This document shows positions 25,268 to 33,807 of a DNA stretch of 64,000 bases, one piece after another. The position numbers and the translations under genes are program-made. The notes under the pieces were generated by a model. That model was not told the DNA's origin, searched no databases, and was given only the letters and a program-made list of their open reading frames with translations. How positions within the stretch are numbered: the first letter of the stretch is position 1; each line of letters starts with the position of its first letter. This stretch comes from Leptospira_A sp046736045. Lineage in GTDB: Bacteria; Spirochaetota; Leptospiria; Leptospirales; Leptospiraceae. The stretch is from positions 620,001-684,000 of the forward strand of contig NZ_CP177134.1 in assembly GCF_046736045.1 (NCBI RefSeq), given 5' to 3'.

Positions 25268-25741
25268 ATGAGCCAATCCAACAAAGAAGACTTTGACATC
25301 GTATCCTTAATTGAATTATGCCGTGAAAAAAAATACGAAACCTGTGTCGCTGGCTTTGGAGTGATTGATAAAATCGATAAAATCACTCTCCCTAAGAAAC
25401 TTAAAAATAGAAAGCTCACAGTACAAGCACTTTATGCTCTTACAAACGATTTAGTTCAGTGGAAATATCTCTCCAAAGAAGAACGCGAAAAGCTCCAGGC
25501 GGAAAAAGATAAAATCGCAGGAGTTACCTCTACTCTCACAAGCTCCGTCGCACCTCATGCGGAAGAAGACATCGAAGAAGATTTCATTCCTGAAGAAGAA
25601 GCTCGTAAACCGGAAGCTTTGGATGGCGAAGAAGATGAGTTTGGTGATGACTTTGATGATGATGATGATTCGGACGACGATGACGATGAGGAAGATGATG
25701 ATTCGGACGATGACGATGATGAGGAAGACGATAAGGACTAG
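25268..25741 (+). CDS. Small protein with Asp/Glu-rich C-terminal tail
   Basis: The product has about 157 residues. The first 90 form a compact, mostly helical region ('EDFDIVSLIELCREKKYETC' then 'KLKNRKLTVQALYALTNDL'). From about 100 on the sequence is almost only Asp and Glu. Two 33-base tandem units (25661-25693 and 25694-25726) encode the eleven-residue DDDSDDDDDEE block twice. The start is set by the ATG at 25268 with GGGGA upstream. No family is recognised. The architecture (small globular head, polyacidic tail) resembles that of the Firmicutes RNA polymerase delta subunit but the head does not match it. The next gene begins at or next to its stop. Confidence 0.7.
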   Translation: MSQSNKEDFDIVSLIELCREKKYETCVAGFGVIDKIDKITLPKKLKNRKLTVQALYALTNDLVQWKYLSKEEREKLQAEKDKIAGVTSTLTSSVAPHAEEDIEEDFIPEEEARKPEALDGEEDEFGDDFDDDDDSDDDDDEEDDDSDDDDDEEDDKD

Positions 25742-25746
25742 AAGCC

Positions 25747-27165
25747 ATCGCTTTCCAAGCTATCTTTGACCATCACAAACTTTTAAATTTCTTTCACTCA
25801 CAACAAAATACATTTATACATTCGCGATTCGATCCCAAAAAGGAAGGATCGCGGTTTGTCCAATCCATCTCATTCAAGGAAAATTCCATACCTTGTTTTG
25901 TCGGTTTAGGAGCCTTACATCATATAGAGGCATTGCTTGCATCCGAAATACATCTTCCTTTCCTTCTCTTCTGGGAACCTTTCTCTGAAATCCATTCGGA
26001 CCCTTCCTTCCAAACCGCTTGGAAAAAAATCGCAGAAGACTTAAGCAGCCAAAATTGCAAATTCAAACTGCTTCCTCCCGATCTAAGTTCGAATGAAGCA
26101 AAAGAAATACTGGAGTCCTTTCAAACCGAATTCGGAAAAGCGCAAATTCGATACGAAATCCATCCATTTCCATATTACTCCCGTCATGCGGAAAATGAAA
26201 TCACCCAATTTAGAGATTTTTTATTTCAAAAGAAAGAATCCGAGTCTTCCGTAAACAGCAATACCAAATCCCATTTTCAAAAACTCTGGACTCATAATTA
26301 TCTCAAAAATCTGGAACAAAATTCAGAAAACCTAACATCGAAAAGAGAATGGATCAAGGGATTGGATCTGAAAGGCAAAGATGTATTTTTTTTAGGAGCA
26401 AGTCCCACCTTGGAATCGGAATGGCAATTTCTGCCGAAAGACAGATCCGGTTCTATTTTGATTTCTTCTGATACGAACATTCGATTTTTACTGGAAAAAA
26501 ACATCATTCCCGATGCCGTTCTTTCTTTGGATCCCGGAAGAGGCACTTTGTTTCATTTTTTACCTTCCATTCCGGATACGATTCCCATACTTACCTGGCT
26601 CGGAGCCAGTTCCTATTTATTCTCTTTGCCAAACCCAATTTATATGATCAATACCAACCATCCGTTTGATCAACTTATCGAATTTACCTGGAAAACAAAA
26701 CCCTGGCCTTATTTAAAAAATCCAAGCCTGAACTTGGCAGGGATGGCCTTGTCTTTTGCGATAGAAGGAAATGCCGATAAATTGGTGTTAGTTGGAGTGA
26801 GTTTCCAGGAAGAATATGGAAAATCGCACTGTAAGGGAACTGGGTATGAAACTTATCGTTTGCCTATGGTAACGAGAAAAAACCCATTGGAAAATTTGCA
26901 AAAGGGGATTTATGGAAAAGCAAGGAAGGGCAAAAACAAAATCGCATGGGAAGCTATTTGGAAAAAAAATAATGATCTAAAAGTTCTTTCTATGGAAGAA
27001 TACAAATCCGTTACGAGCGGGGAAGCTCAACCGATTGTTTCTAAAGAATGGATCCAAAGTTTTCAGGGGATTCCCGAAATAGATCCTAGGTTGTGGGAAA
27101 AGGCTTTCCAAGAATTTCCCGAGTCAATTTCTTTCTCTACTTTGAAACGATGGAGGTTGATTTAA
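25747..27165 (+). CDS. MAF/MptE-like (DUF115) protein, apparent non-AUG start
   Basis: A DUF115/MptE-like domain is visible: 'VFFLGASPTLESEWQFL', 'GSILISSDTNIRFLLEKN' and 'IIPDAVLSLDPGR', matching the 'GaGPSLe...iiavdta.kaLl..gI.PD.vvsiDp' pattern of motility accessory factors and 6-hydroxymethylpterin pyrophosphokinase-like proteins. In spirochaetes such genes are often tied to flagellin or surface glycosylation. The first canonical start in frame is TTG at 25933. But the open frame and protein character continue back to the previous stop, including 'CFVGLGALHHIEALL', a family-like N-terminal motif. No ATG, GTG or TTG exists there. ATC at 25747 has AAGGA about 9 bases upstream. The true start is uncertain; 25933 is the conservative alternative. 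Confidence 0.75.
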   Translation: MAFQAIFDHHKLLNFFHSQQNTFIHSRFDPKKEGSRFVQSISFKENSIPCFVGLGALHHIEALLASEIHLPFLLFWEPFSEIHSDPSFQTAWKKIAEDLSSQNCKFKLLPPDLSSNEAKEILESFQTEFGKAQIRYEIHPFPYYSRHAENEITQFRDFLFQKKESESSVNSNTKSHFQKLWTHNYLKNLEQNSENLTSKREWIKGLDLKGKDVFFLGASPTLESEWQFLPKDRSGSILISSDTNIRFLLEKNIIPDAVLSLDPGRGTLFHFLPSIPDTIPILTWLGASSYLFSLPNPIYMINTNHPFDQLIEFTWKTKPWPYLKNPSLNLAGMALSFAIEGNADKLVLVGVSFQEEYGKSHCKGTGYETYRLPMVTRKNPLENLQKGIYGKARKGKNKIAWEAIWKKNNDLKVLSMEEYKSVTSGEAQPIVSKEWIQSFQGIPEIDPRLWEKAFQEFPESISFSTLKRWRLI

Positions 27166-27380
27166 GCCCCGAACAATATAGGGATTTCACTCAAATTCCA
27201 TTCTGCTTTTTCTTTGTTAGCAGGTATTGTAGGGATATAAACTATTTTCTTCTGAGGTTTCTTTTTGGAAATATCAGTCAAAATTCGCTCCAATCTTTCC
27301 TCCATCAATGTATGTAGATTTTCCAAATCCACAGAACCTAAAACCTCATTCTTTCCTTTTCCTTCTAAATGTGCTTTCAT
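27162..27380 (-). CDS. Small hypothetical protein
   Basis: The 72-residue basic protein starts at the ATG 27380, 7 bases after AAGGAG. A longer frame to 27455 lacks such a site. It contains a helical middle ('LHTLMEERLERILTDISKKK') and ends 'AEWNLSEIPILFGA'. The stop overlaps the end of the convergent MAF/MptE-like gene by 4 bases. The upstream region carries a G/C-rich stretch (27415-27442) similar to the palindromic elements elsewhere. No family is recognised. Confidence 0.55.
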   Translation of the reverse strand: MKAHLEGKGKNEVLGSVDLENLHTLMEERLERILTDISKKKPQKKIVYIPTIPANKEKAEWNLSEIPILFGA

Positions 27381-27496
27381 AAAGATCTCCTTATAGAAAC
27401 CATGATACCAAAGGGCTGGGACAAATCCCCGCCCCCCTAAAAAATAATTACGCAAAGCACCAAAACGTATAGGGTGACCGGGATAAGTAAAGAACA

Positions 27497-28969
27497 GTGA
27501 ATTTTCAGGAAATCATCTCTCAGCTAGAGACAACCAAAGAATCAAGGCTTAATTATTACTTCGTTACAGAAGAACAAAATCAGGAAATTTACGCCCTTCT
27601 GGTTCATGTCATGGGTTATATGGACAAACTGTATTTGGTAGAAGTCGTCTTTACGGTTTTAAAAGAACTTTTGATGAATGCAAACAAAGCCAATGCAAAA
27701 CGTGATTATTTCACTCGTGAAAAATTGGACATTCAAAACCCGGAAGATTATATCAAAGGAATGGAAAAGTTCCAGGAAAATATCATATTACGTTGGAACG
27801 AACAATTAGCCCATTTGGATGGCGGCAATTTTTATATCGGGCTTCTGATCAAAGTGGAAGGAAACAGCATTCATTTTGCAGTTGAAAACAACGCTCCCAT
27901 CACCCAGGAAGAATTGGCAAGGATCAACAAACGAATCGAAGTCGCTAAGAATTACAACGACCTTGCGGATGCTTTTTCCGACGTATCGGATAGCCAGGAG
28001 TCCGCAGGACTTGGAATCGTACTCATCCAGTTATTACTTAAAAATTCAGGGATAGGTTCGGACAAATTCAGAATCCACACGAACGAAAAGCTAACACGCG
28101 CTACCCTTTCCGTTCCCGATGTCACTTCTCCTTTGGAGATTACCACTGCACTTAAAACAAAAATACTGAATGAAATAGAAGGGCTTCCTCCTCTCCCTCA
28201 TTCTTTGACAAAAGTCATTCAACTTTGCAACAACCCTGATGCGGATTTGAATATGATTTCCGCGGAAATTGAAAAAAATCCGTCACTTGCGGCGGATCTT
28301 CTCAAACTCTCCAACTCCGCTTTTTTTGCTAACCGTAGTCAGGTGAATTCGATTTTGCAGGCGGTCAAAGTCGTAGGCTTGAAAAACCTGCGAAACCTCC
28401 TTTATGTTTCCGGAGTTCGCAAAATCATGGATGGCCAGTATGGGAAAATGCAAGATGTTTGGGAACATTCCAATCGTTGCAGTTATTATGCAAGATTTCT
28501 TGCAACCGACCACCCTCATGGAAACAAAATCGCCGATACGATCGCCGTTAGTGCGTTGTTACACGATATAGGAAAATTCGTATTATTATCCGTAGATCGC
28601 TCCTTTTTCAAAAAGATAGAAACTTATCAAAGAGGTTCCGACTCAGGCAACTCCACACTTCTGGAGGAAATGTCCATCGGTCTCAGCCATCCTCAGTTAG
28701 GTGGTCTTCTTGCCGAAAAATGGGAATTTCCTTCCGATTTACGAGTTGCCATTGAATACCATCACAAACCGTTTATGGCACCTAAGGATTTAAAGGATCT
28801 TGTCGAAATCATTTACATGGCAAATATGATGTGTGATTTCCAGGAACAGAAAAAAGGATTTTATGCCATCGATAAAAACTTACTCGCGAAGTTTAACTTG
28901 GATAGTTTGGAAATTTTTTCGGAAAAAGTCAAAAAAGTAGAAACACTATATAAAAAATCGAATGGATAA
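27497..28969 (+). CDS. HATPase-like plus HDOD signalling protein
   Basis: The 490-residue protein fuses two modules. Residues about 45-205 resemble a GHKL/anti-sigma-type ATPase: N-box-like 'LKELLMNANKANAKRD' (about 56-70) and G-box-like 'SAGLGIVLIQLLLK' (about 172-185). Residues about 220-425 are an HDOD domain ('LPPLPHSLTKVIQLCNNPDA', 'IEKNPSLAADLLKLSNSAFF') with an intact 'ALLHDIGK' (about 352-359). HDOD proteins act in signalling. The gene starts with GTG and overlaps the ABC ATPase gene by 8 bases. There is no DNA-binding or receiver domain. The ATPase-HDOD pairing is unusual. Confidence 0.78.
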   Translation: MNFQEIISQLETTKESRLNYYFVTEEQNQEIYALLVHVMGYMDKLYLVEVVFTVLKELLMNANKANAKRDYFTREKLDIQNPEDYIKGMEKFQENIILRWNEQLAHLDGGNFYIGLLIKVEGNSIHFAVENNAPITQEELARINKRIEVAKNYNDLADAFSDVSDSQESAGLGIVLIQLLLKNSGIGSDKFRIHTNEKLTRATLSVPDVTSPLEITTALKTKILNEIEGLPPLPHSLTKVIQLCNNPDADLNMISAEIEKNPSLAADLLKLSNSAFFANRSQVNSILQAVKVVGLKNLRNLLYVSGVRKIMDGQYGKMQDVWEHSNRCSYYARFLATDHPHGNKIADTIAVSALLHDIGKFVLLSVDRSFFKKIETYQRGSDSGNSTLLEEMSIGLSHPQLGGLLAEKWEFPSDLRVAIEYHHKPFMAPKDLKDLVEIIYMANMMCDFQEQKKGFYAIDKNLLAKFNLDSLEIFSEKVKKVETLYKKSNG

Positions 28970-29744
28970 TTTCCTCCGGTTTTCGAACGTTTCGTTCTTT
29001 CGTAATGGGAATTGTATCTTGGATGATATATCCTTTTCAGTTCCTAAGGCAGAATCACTTGTCATACTCGGTAGAAACGGTGCAGGCAAAACGACTCTCA
29101 TCAATCTGCTGTTTGGTTATCTTTGGCCGACAACCGGTTCTGTTTTCGTATTGAACGAAGAATACGGCACAACTGCTCTCAAGCCCATCCAAACCAAAAT
29201 AGGAATCGTGCAACCTGCTCATCAGGAACAATTATTGCAAAAATCCCTTACTGTCGAAGAGATGATTTTGACCGGATTTTATTCCACCTTAGGTCTGTAC
29301 AATGATCCTACGGACGAAGATAAAAAAAAGGCAATGGAAAGGCTCTCTCTTTTGAATCTGACCCATAAAGCGAAACAAACCTATTCCACTCTCTCTTCCG
29401 GAGAAAAATCAAAAGTATTGTTGCTCCGTGCTCTTGGAAAAGGAAAAGAAATTTTGATTCTGGATGAACCTGCGGCGGCGTTGGACATCACTGCGCGTTT
29501 TGAATTGAACCAAAGCATTTCCGAAATCAAAAAAGAAAATCCTAACCTGACCCGAATTTTGATTACCCATCGTTTGGAAGAAATACCAAAAGATTTTTCT
29601 TCCGTACTGCTTCTCAAGGAAGGAAAGGTTTTGGCCTTTGGCAAAAAAGAAGATGTACTAACTCCAAAACACTTGAGTGATCTGTACGACCTCAATTTAG
29701 ATGTTGCGGTGAATAACGGCCAATATTCCACCAGTTTCAAATAA
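28962..29744 (+). CDS. ABC transporter ATP-binding protein (stand-alone)
   Basis: The 260-residue ATPase has Walker A 'GRNGAGKTT' (37-45), the signature 'LSSGEKSK' (about 143-150), Walker B 'ILILDEPAAALD' (about 165-176) and a switch His in 'ILITHRLEEIP'. The signature is LSSGE, not LSGGQ, as in the ModF/MolC-like and iron-type subgroups. No permease or binding protein gene is adjacent. It is translationally coupled to the HATPase-HDOD gene, so it may act as a regulatory or cytosolic ATPase, or serve a distant permease. Confidence 0.85.
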   Translation: MDNFLRFSNVSFFRNGNCILDDISFSVPKAESLVILGRNGAGKTTLINLLFGYLWPTTGSVFVLNEEYGTTALKPIQTKIGIVQPAHQEQLLQKSLTVEEMILTGFYSTLGLYNDPTDEDKKKAMERLSLLNLTHKAKQTYSTLSSGEKSKVLLLRALGKGKEILILDEPAAALDITARFELNQSISEIKKENPNLTRILITHRLEEIPKDFSSVLLLKEGKVLAFGKKEDVLTPKHLSDLYDLNLDVAVNNGQYSTSFK

Positions 29745-29773
29745 AAGATTTTAACATTTCAAAACGGAAAGTA

Positions 29774-29805
29774 CAAAAAAAACCAGAGGGAATTTCCCCT
29801 CTGGT
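29774..29805 (-). terminator. Rho-independent terminator of the giant lipoprotein gene
   Basis: Read on the minus strand, ACCAGAGGG-type arms (29805-29797 and 29790-29782) enclose a 6-base loop and are followed by eight or more T's. It lies 40 bases beyond the stop codon at 29845. Confidence 0.85.
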
Positions 29806-29844
29806 ATTAAGAATCTCTAAGCTAGCCAAATAACAGTTGTTCGA

Positions 29845-32800
29845 TCAATACATTGATCTTTCAAAAAATCCCGAGGCATTACAATTGGAAGTACCTACGT
29901 CGGTGATGTTTTTATCAGCACCGATACAAAATAGTTTCCACCATCTGTTGGAATGATTCGGGCTGATTGCATAATTCCTTACTTCTCCGATACTACCCTT
30001 AAACACCCGTACGGTGGCTCCGGATACTCCCATATTGGCTTCTCCCGACCAATTATAGATACTATAGTAACGTACGGTCTGAGACCAAATCGATCCTTTT
30101 AGTGAAATCGTTTCCGGACCGTATCCTGTAGTGATGTCATAATCCAGTTCTCCGTTGCCGGCACCGAGAGGAGCTTTCCTATTCCAAACAATCATACTCC
30201 CGCTATCGGTAGTACTGTATTGTAAGTGAGAATCCAAATCCTGCGGTTTTGCTCCCCAAGACAATACAACTCTCATTTCCGTATCACCAAGTATCGGCGA
30301 TACCAAGATATTTTGGTTGGAAGGTGTTTCTGTTCCTGCAGCAACTACCGTACGGAATGTAGTGGAATAAGTTTCCACCGAACTCGTACAATTTCCTCTT
30401 TTTCCGGATCCGGTCACTTCTAAAGTATAATTTCCCGGAGGGACGTTCGGAATCGCATAAGATCCGTCTGTCGCTGTTTTTACGGAAGAGATGGTCACAC
30501 CATTGGCATCAATTGCATAGGCTCCCGATTTTACATTCACACCTGGTCGTATACGAGCCGTTAAATCACAAACTCCCGTGTTATAAAGTGCAGACAATGC
30601 CCTTCCCGAAATCGCCCCCGGAGTTTGGGTTCCGGGAACAAAGGTGATGATGTCAAAGTTGGTTGTGGTATCAGCTTGAATGTCCACAATCCCTTCTACG
30701 GTTTTATAGCCGCTTGCCACAAAACGAACCTTCCATCTACCCGTATTGATATTGAAAATAGTGTATTGGTTCGCGTTTGAAAATGTAGTCGCACCGGAAG
30801 AAATGGATGCAGGTTGGACTCCGGTAGTAGGACGAATATTTCCCGTGTTCGGATCAACAATCTCCAAGGAATAAGTCCCCGCAAATGCAAATCCGCCCGG
30901 TGTTCGAACGGATCCCGAAAGATGGCCGCGTCCGTCGCTCGTAATCACGGGAGTATTTACGGAAACCGTTCCTCCTCCGCTTCCTACTTCTACGGGGAAG
31001 TAGGTAATGATTCCGTTTTTCTCCACACGAATGGAATAGGAACCTTGCGGAACAAACGAAAACGCATAACTACCATTTGATTGCGAAGTTACCGATCCTA
31101 TCACTTGGTCCTGTCCCGCAACTCTAGCGGAAGAAACGGTACAAGAATCATTTACAAATCCTGCGGAACAATCCCGTCTAACATCTGCAATAAAATTCCC
31201 AGAATCAAACCGGCCTAATGTCAATGTAGCTCCGCTCACCGCTCCCGTAGAAATGGCATCCGTTACGGTACCCGAAATCGTAGCCCGAACGTTATGAACG
31301 GCCGTACCATTCAAGGTAAATACGGCAGGTGTAGATGCATATTGATTGGTAGCGATACTGGAATTATCGACACTCAACGAAGTTGCTGCCAAATAACTTG
31401 CCCTAGGTGAGGATACGACTGCATCCACAACTATCAGTTGGTAGGAAGATTGACGAAAATAGTATTGATTGGTAGAAATCACATCAATTGAAGCGGTTTG
31501 GTCATTGTCTACTGCAATCGAATCGGCATTGGCAAGTGTACTTGCTCCCCCGGATTTCAAAGTTTGCAAAGCATAACCGACTCTATCGGTATCGGAAGTC
31601 AAACCGGCGGGAAGAGCGACTACGTAGGAAGACGCATTGAACGCAAAACTTCCTCCCGAAGTCACTGCAATATGTGCAAGCGATTGGCCGCTCGTGGAAG
31701 TGTTTCCCAAAAGAACTACAAATAGCCCGGATTGATTCGAATACAAACTGGGATTGGTAGGTGCCGTATCTCTTACCGTAATTGTGCCTGCAATCTGCGA
31801 CCTGTTTGCAATCGAAGTCATGGACACATTACCTGCGTTATGATCATTTCCATTGAGTGTAATGGTTTGCGGATTGGAAGAACAAGGCGAAGCGTTTGCA
31901 CCACACCAGTTTTCAAAACCGGGAGCGGAAATATAATACGCCCATTTCCCTGCTACAGCAGTGAAATACACTTGGTTGTCGGAAGGACGGACTTCGTAAA
32001 CTTTATTTCCCCAAGTGGAATAATTCCAAGGACCTGTTCCTTGGTTTGCCACCAAACAAGAAGTTGCCGGAGAAAGAGCACAGGAACAGATGGAAGGGGA
32101 AGCGGAAGGATTGGTTGCACAATTCACACCTGCGACTGAGGACAAAGACTCAACAATCCAAAGTTTTGCGGCGTTTCCGATCTGAGGATCACCTATCAAA
32201 TATGCTAAATTCGAAGGAGCTTGTGTTCGGTCCGGTTTAAAATTGATCACTGAACCGGGGATATGGTTTGCGCCGGCATCTCTTACATAACCCACCACAT
32301 TGGAAGGGCGGGCTACAATTCCGATCGGGGAGGAGAGAGTGATATTTTTCATACCTCCGTCGGGAGCAGCAGTGAATAAAAAGGACTGAGATACTGTGAA
32401 AAAATTATTTGCAGAAACCTCTATATAATAAACTCCATTGGGAAGTCCGGAACCGGACAATTGAAACGATCCATTCCCGGAACGAGATGAGGAATCAACA
32501 ACAGCGCCTTGCTCGTTTTTGATCTTAATCGTAAAACCGGTGCTAACATCTCCTGACACGGCACCATTGATCACAGAACCATTAAGCGTTAAACTGCTTT
32601 CAGTTGCCGCCATCCAGGGAAGTATTGTTTCTCCCAAACTGACAACCGTAGTTACGGAAGGATTGGTTCCTTGAAAAGTAAAATGGATCGTATCCGAATT
32701 ATTTGCATAAGGTTGGCCGTTCGAAGTAACGGAAGAACCCTGGTATTCGATGGTATAATTTCCATTTGGTAAATTGGGAATGTTAAACGAAAAGCTACCG

Positions 32801-33567
32801 TCTCCCGCGGTTGTTGTAGTTCCAATTACATTTCCTTCGTTATTTCGTATGATAACTGTTACTCCACTCAAAGGCCCGCTGGGAACGATCACACCATTTC
32901 CGGAAAATCCGGGAGAAGAGATAGATCCGGAGATTTGTGCCGGGCCGGAAGTATAATACAATCTTTCCGCTTTCAGATCACCTACATCCACCAAAGTATA
33001 AGCACTTTGTGTCGGATCGAAAACAAAAGAAAAATCCTGGTAACTGTAATTCAAACCGTTACCCGTATTGATCAAAACTCTATAATTATTATTCGGAAGA
33101 CTGTCCACATCGATCGTGAAGCCTCCATCTGCTTCCGCATTGGAAGATGCAACAAGACTGTATGAATTTCCATTTGCTACTTCGATCCTAACACTAATTA
33201 ATGTTAAATCCAAACAATTGGGTGCCGAAGGCGCGCCTGTTTGACCGCATACGTCCGCGGCCGAAATACCGGATACGACAGGTCGGATTGTTCCTATGAT
33301 TTTCGCAGGCCCGGAAGTGGGAACTTCTTGTTCTGCATGGTTTTCAGGAACTCCTCCCGAAGGAGAAGGTACAGTAGAATCACTGGAAAAAGGGAGGGCG
33401 ACTCCGTTGGAATCGGCAGGAGTTGCTCCCGCTGCTGAATCTGAAGCATTGCCGGCACCGCCGGTGCCCAACAAAAACCAAAAAGGCATCGATTTGGATT
33501 TCTTCGAGCAATCAACAACAGAGAAGCAGAGGGTCAGTATGAGTAAAAAAATCCCTCGTTGGTTCAT
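29845..33567 (-). CDS. Giant surface lipoprotein with repeated Ig-like (CarboxypepD_reg) modules
   Basis: The 1240-residue lipoprotein has lipobox 'FSVVDC' (Cys20), a low-complexity Ala/Gly/Ser/Pro linker, and then a string of beta-sandwich modules. These are of the carboxypeptidase-regulatory/SdrD-B-like type, seen as repeated 'GDGSFSFNIPNLPNGNYTIE'-like blocks (also 'SGNGSFQLSGSGLPNGVYYI', 'TDGSYAIPNVPPGNYTLEV'). The C-terminus ('MRVVLSWGAKPQDLDSHLQY') resembles the YfaP-like DUF2135 family, with several late cysteines. It is probably cell-surface exposed. AGAGGTG lies about 7 bases upstream of the ATG. It is monocistronic with its own terminator. Adhesion is a reasonable but unproven role. 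Confidence 0.85.
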   Translation of the reverse strand: MNQRGIFLLILTLCFSVVDCSKKSKSMPFWFLLGTGGAGNASDSAAGATPADSNGVALPFSSDSTVPSPSGGVPENHAEQEVPTSGPAKIIGTIRPVVSGISAADVCGQTGAPSAPNCLDLTLISVRIEVANGNSYSLVASSNAEADGGFTIDVDSLPNNNYRVLINTGNGLNYSYQDFSFVFDPTQSAYTLVDVGDLKAERLYYTSGPAQISGSISSPGFSGNGVIVPSGPLSGVTVIIRNNEGNVIGTTTTAGDGSFSFNIPNLPNGNYTIEYQGSSVTSNGQPYANNSDTIHFTFQGTNPSVTTVVSLGETILPWMAATESSLTLNGSVINGAVSGDVSTGFTIKIKNEQGAVVDSSSRSGNGSFQLSGSGLPNGVYYIEVSANNFFTVSQSFLFTAAPDGGMKNITLSSPIGIVARPSNVVGYVRDAGANHIPGSVINFKPDRTQAPSNLAYLIGDPQIGNAAKLWIVESLSSVAGVNCATNPSASPSICSCALSPATSCLVANQGTGPWNYSTWGNKVYEVRPSDNQVYFTAVAGKWAYYISAPGFENWCGANASPCSSNPQTITLNGNDHNAGNVSMTSIANRSQIAGTITVRDTAPTNPSLYSNQSGLFVVLLGNTSTSGQSLAHIAVTSGGSFAFNASSYVVALPAGLTSDTDRVGYALQTLKSGGASTLANADSIAVDNDQTASIDVISTNQYYFRQSSYQLIVVDAVVSSPRASYLAATSLSVDNSSIATNQYASTPAVFTLNGTAVHNVRATISGTVTDAISTGAVSGATLTLGRFDSGNFIADVRRDCSAGFVNDSCTVSSARVAGQDQVIGSVTSQSNGSYAFSFVPQGSYSIRVEKNGIITYFPVEVGSGGGTVSVNTPVITSDGRGHLSGSVRTPGGFAFAGTYSLEIVDPNTGNIRPTTGVQPASISSGATTFSNANQYTIFNINTGRWKVRFVASGYKTVEGIVDIQADTTTNFDIITFVPGTQTPGAISGRALSALYNTGVCDLTARIRPGVNVKSGAYAIDANGVTISSVKTATDGSYAIPNVPPGNYTLEVTGSGKRGNCTSSVETYSTTFRTVVAAGTETPSNQNILVSPILGDTEMRVVLSWGAKPQDLDSHLQYSTTDSGSMIVWNRKAPLGAGNGELDYDITTGYGPETISLKGSIWSQTVRYYSIYNWSGEANMGVSGATVRVFKGSIGEVRNYAISPNHSNRWWKLFCIGADKNITDVGTSNCNASGFFERSMY

Positions 33568-33660
33568 AAATTTTCACCTCTAAAACGTTCGCTTTTATTT
33601 ACAATTACGAAGTACGGAATTTCGCTACTTTTCCTCTTCCCTGTAGATACTAGGTTTAAT

Positions 33661-33688
33661 TGTATAAAACACAAACAATTTTTGTCTT
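33661..33688 (-). promoter_or_regulatory. Candidate promoter of the giant lipoprotein gene
   Basis: On the minus strand AAGACA (33688-33683) and TATACA (33666-33661) are separated by 16 bases. They lie about 95 bases upstream of the start codon in an AT-rich 240-base gap shared with the divergent DUF445 gene. Matches to consensus are moderate. Confidence 0.35.
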
Positions 33689-33807
33689 TTGTGTCAAATA
33701 TTTGCCGATACTATGTCCTATTGAGTATAAAAAATACGATTTTTTTCGCATTTGCAAGTGAGAAATAGATTTCTTTATCGGAAATCCCCCATCCATTGGA
33801 TTCCACA

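Noticed and set aside
25268..25741. RNA polymerase delta (RpoE) or omega subunit
   Set aside because: Only the acidic tail is alike; the N-terminal domain shows no convincing match to either.
25733..25747. Programmed -1 frameshift joining the acidic-tail protein to the MAF/MptE-like protein
   Set aside because: No slippery heptamer; the ribosome-site plus ATC start explains the frame more simply.
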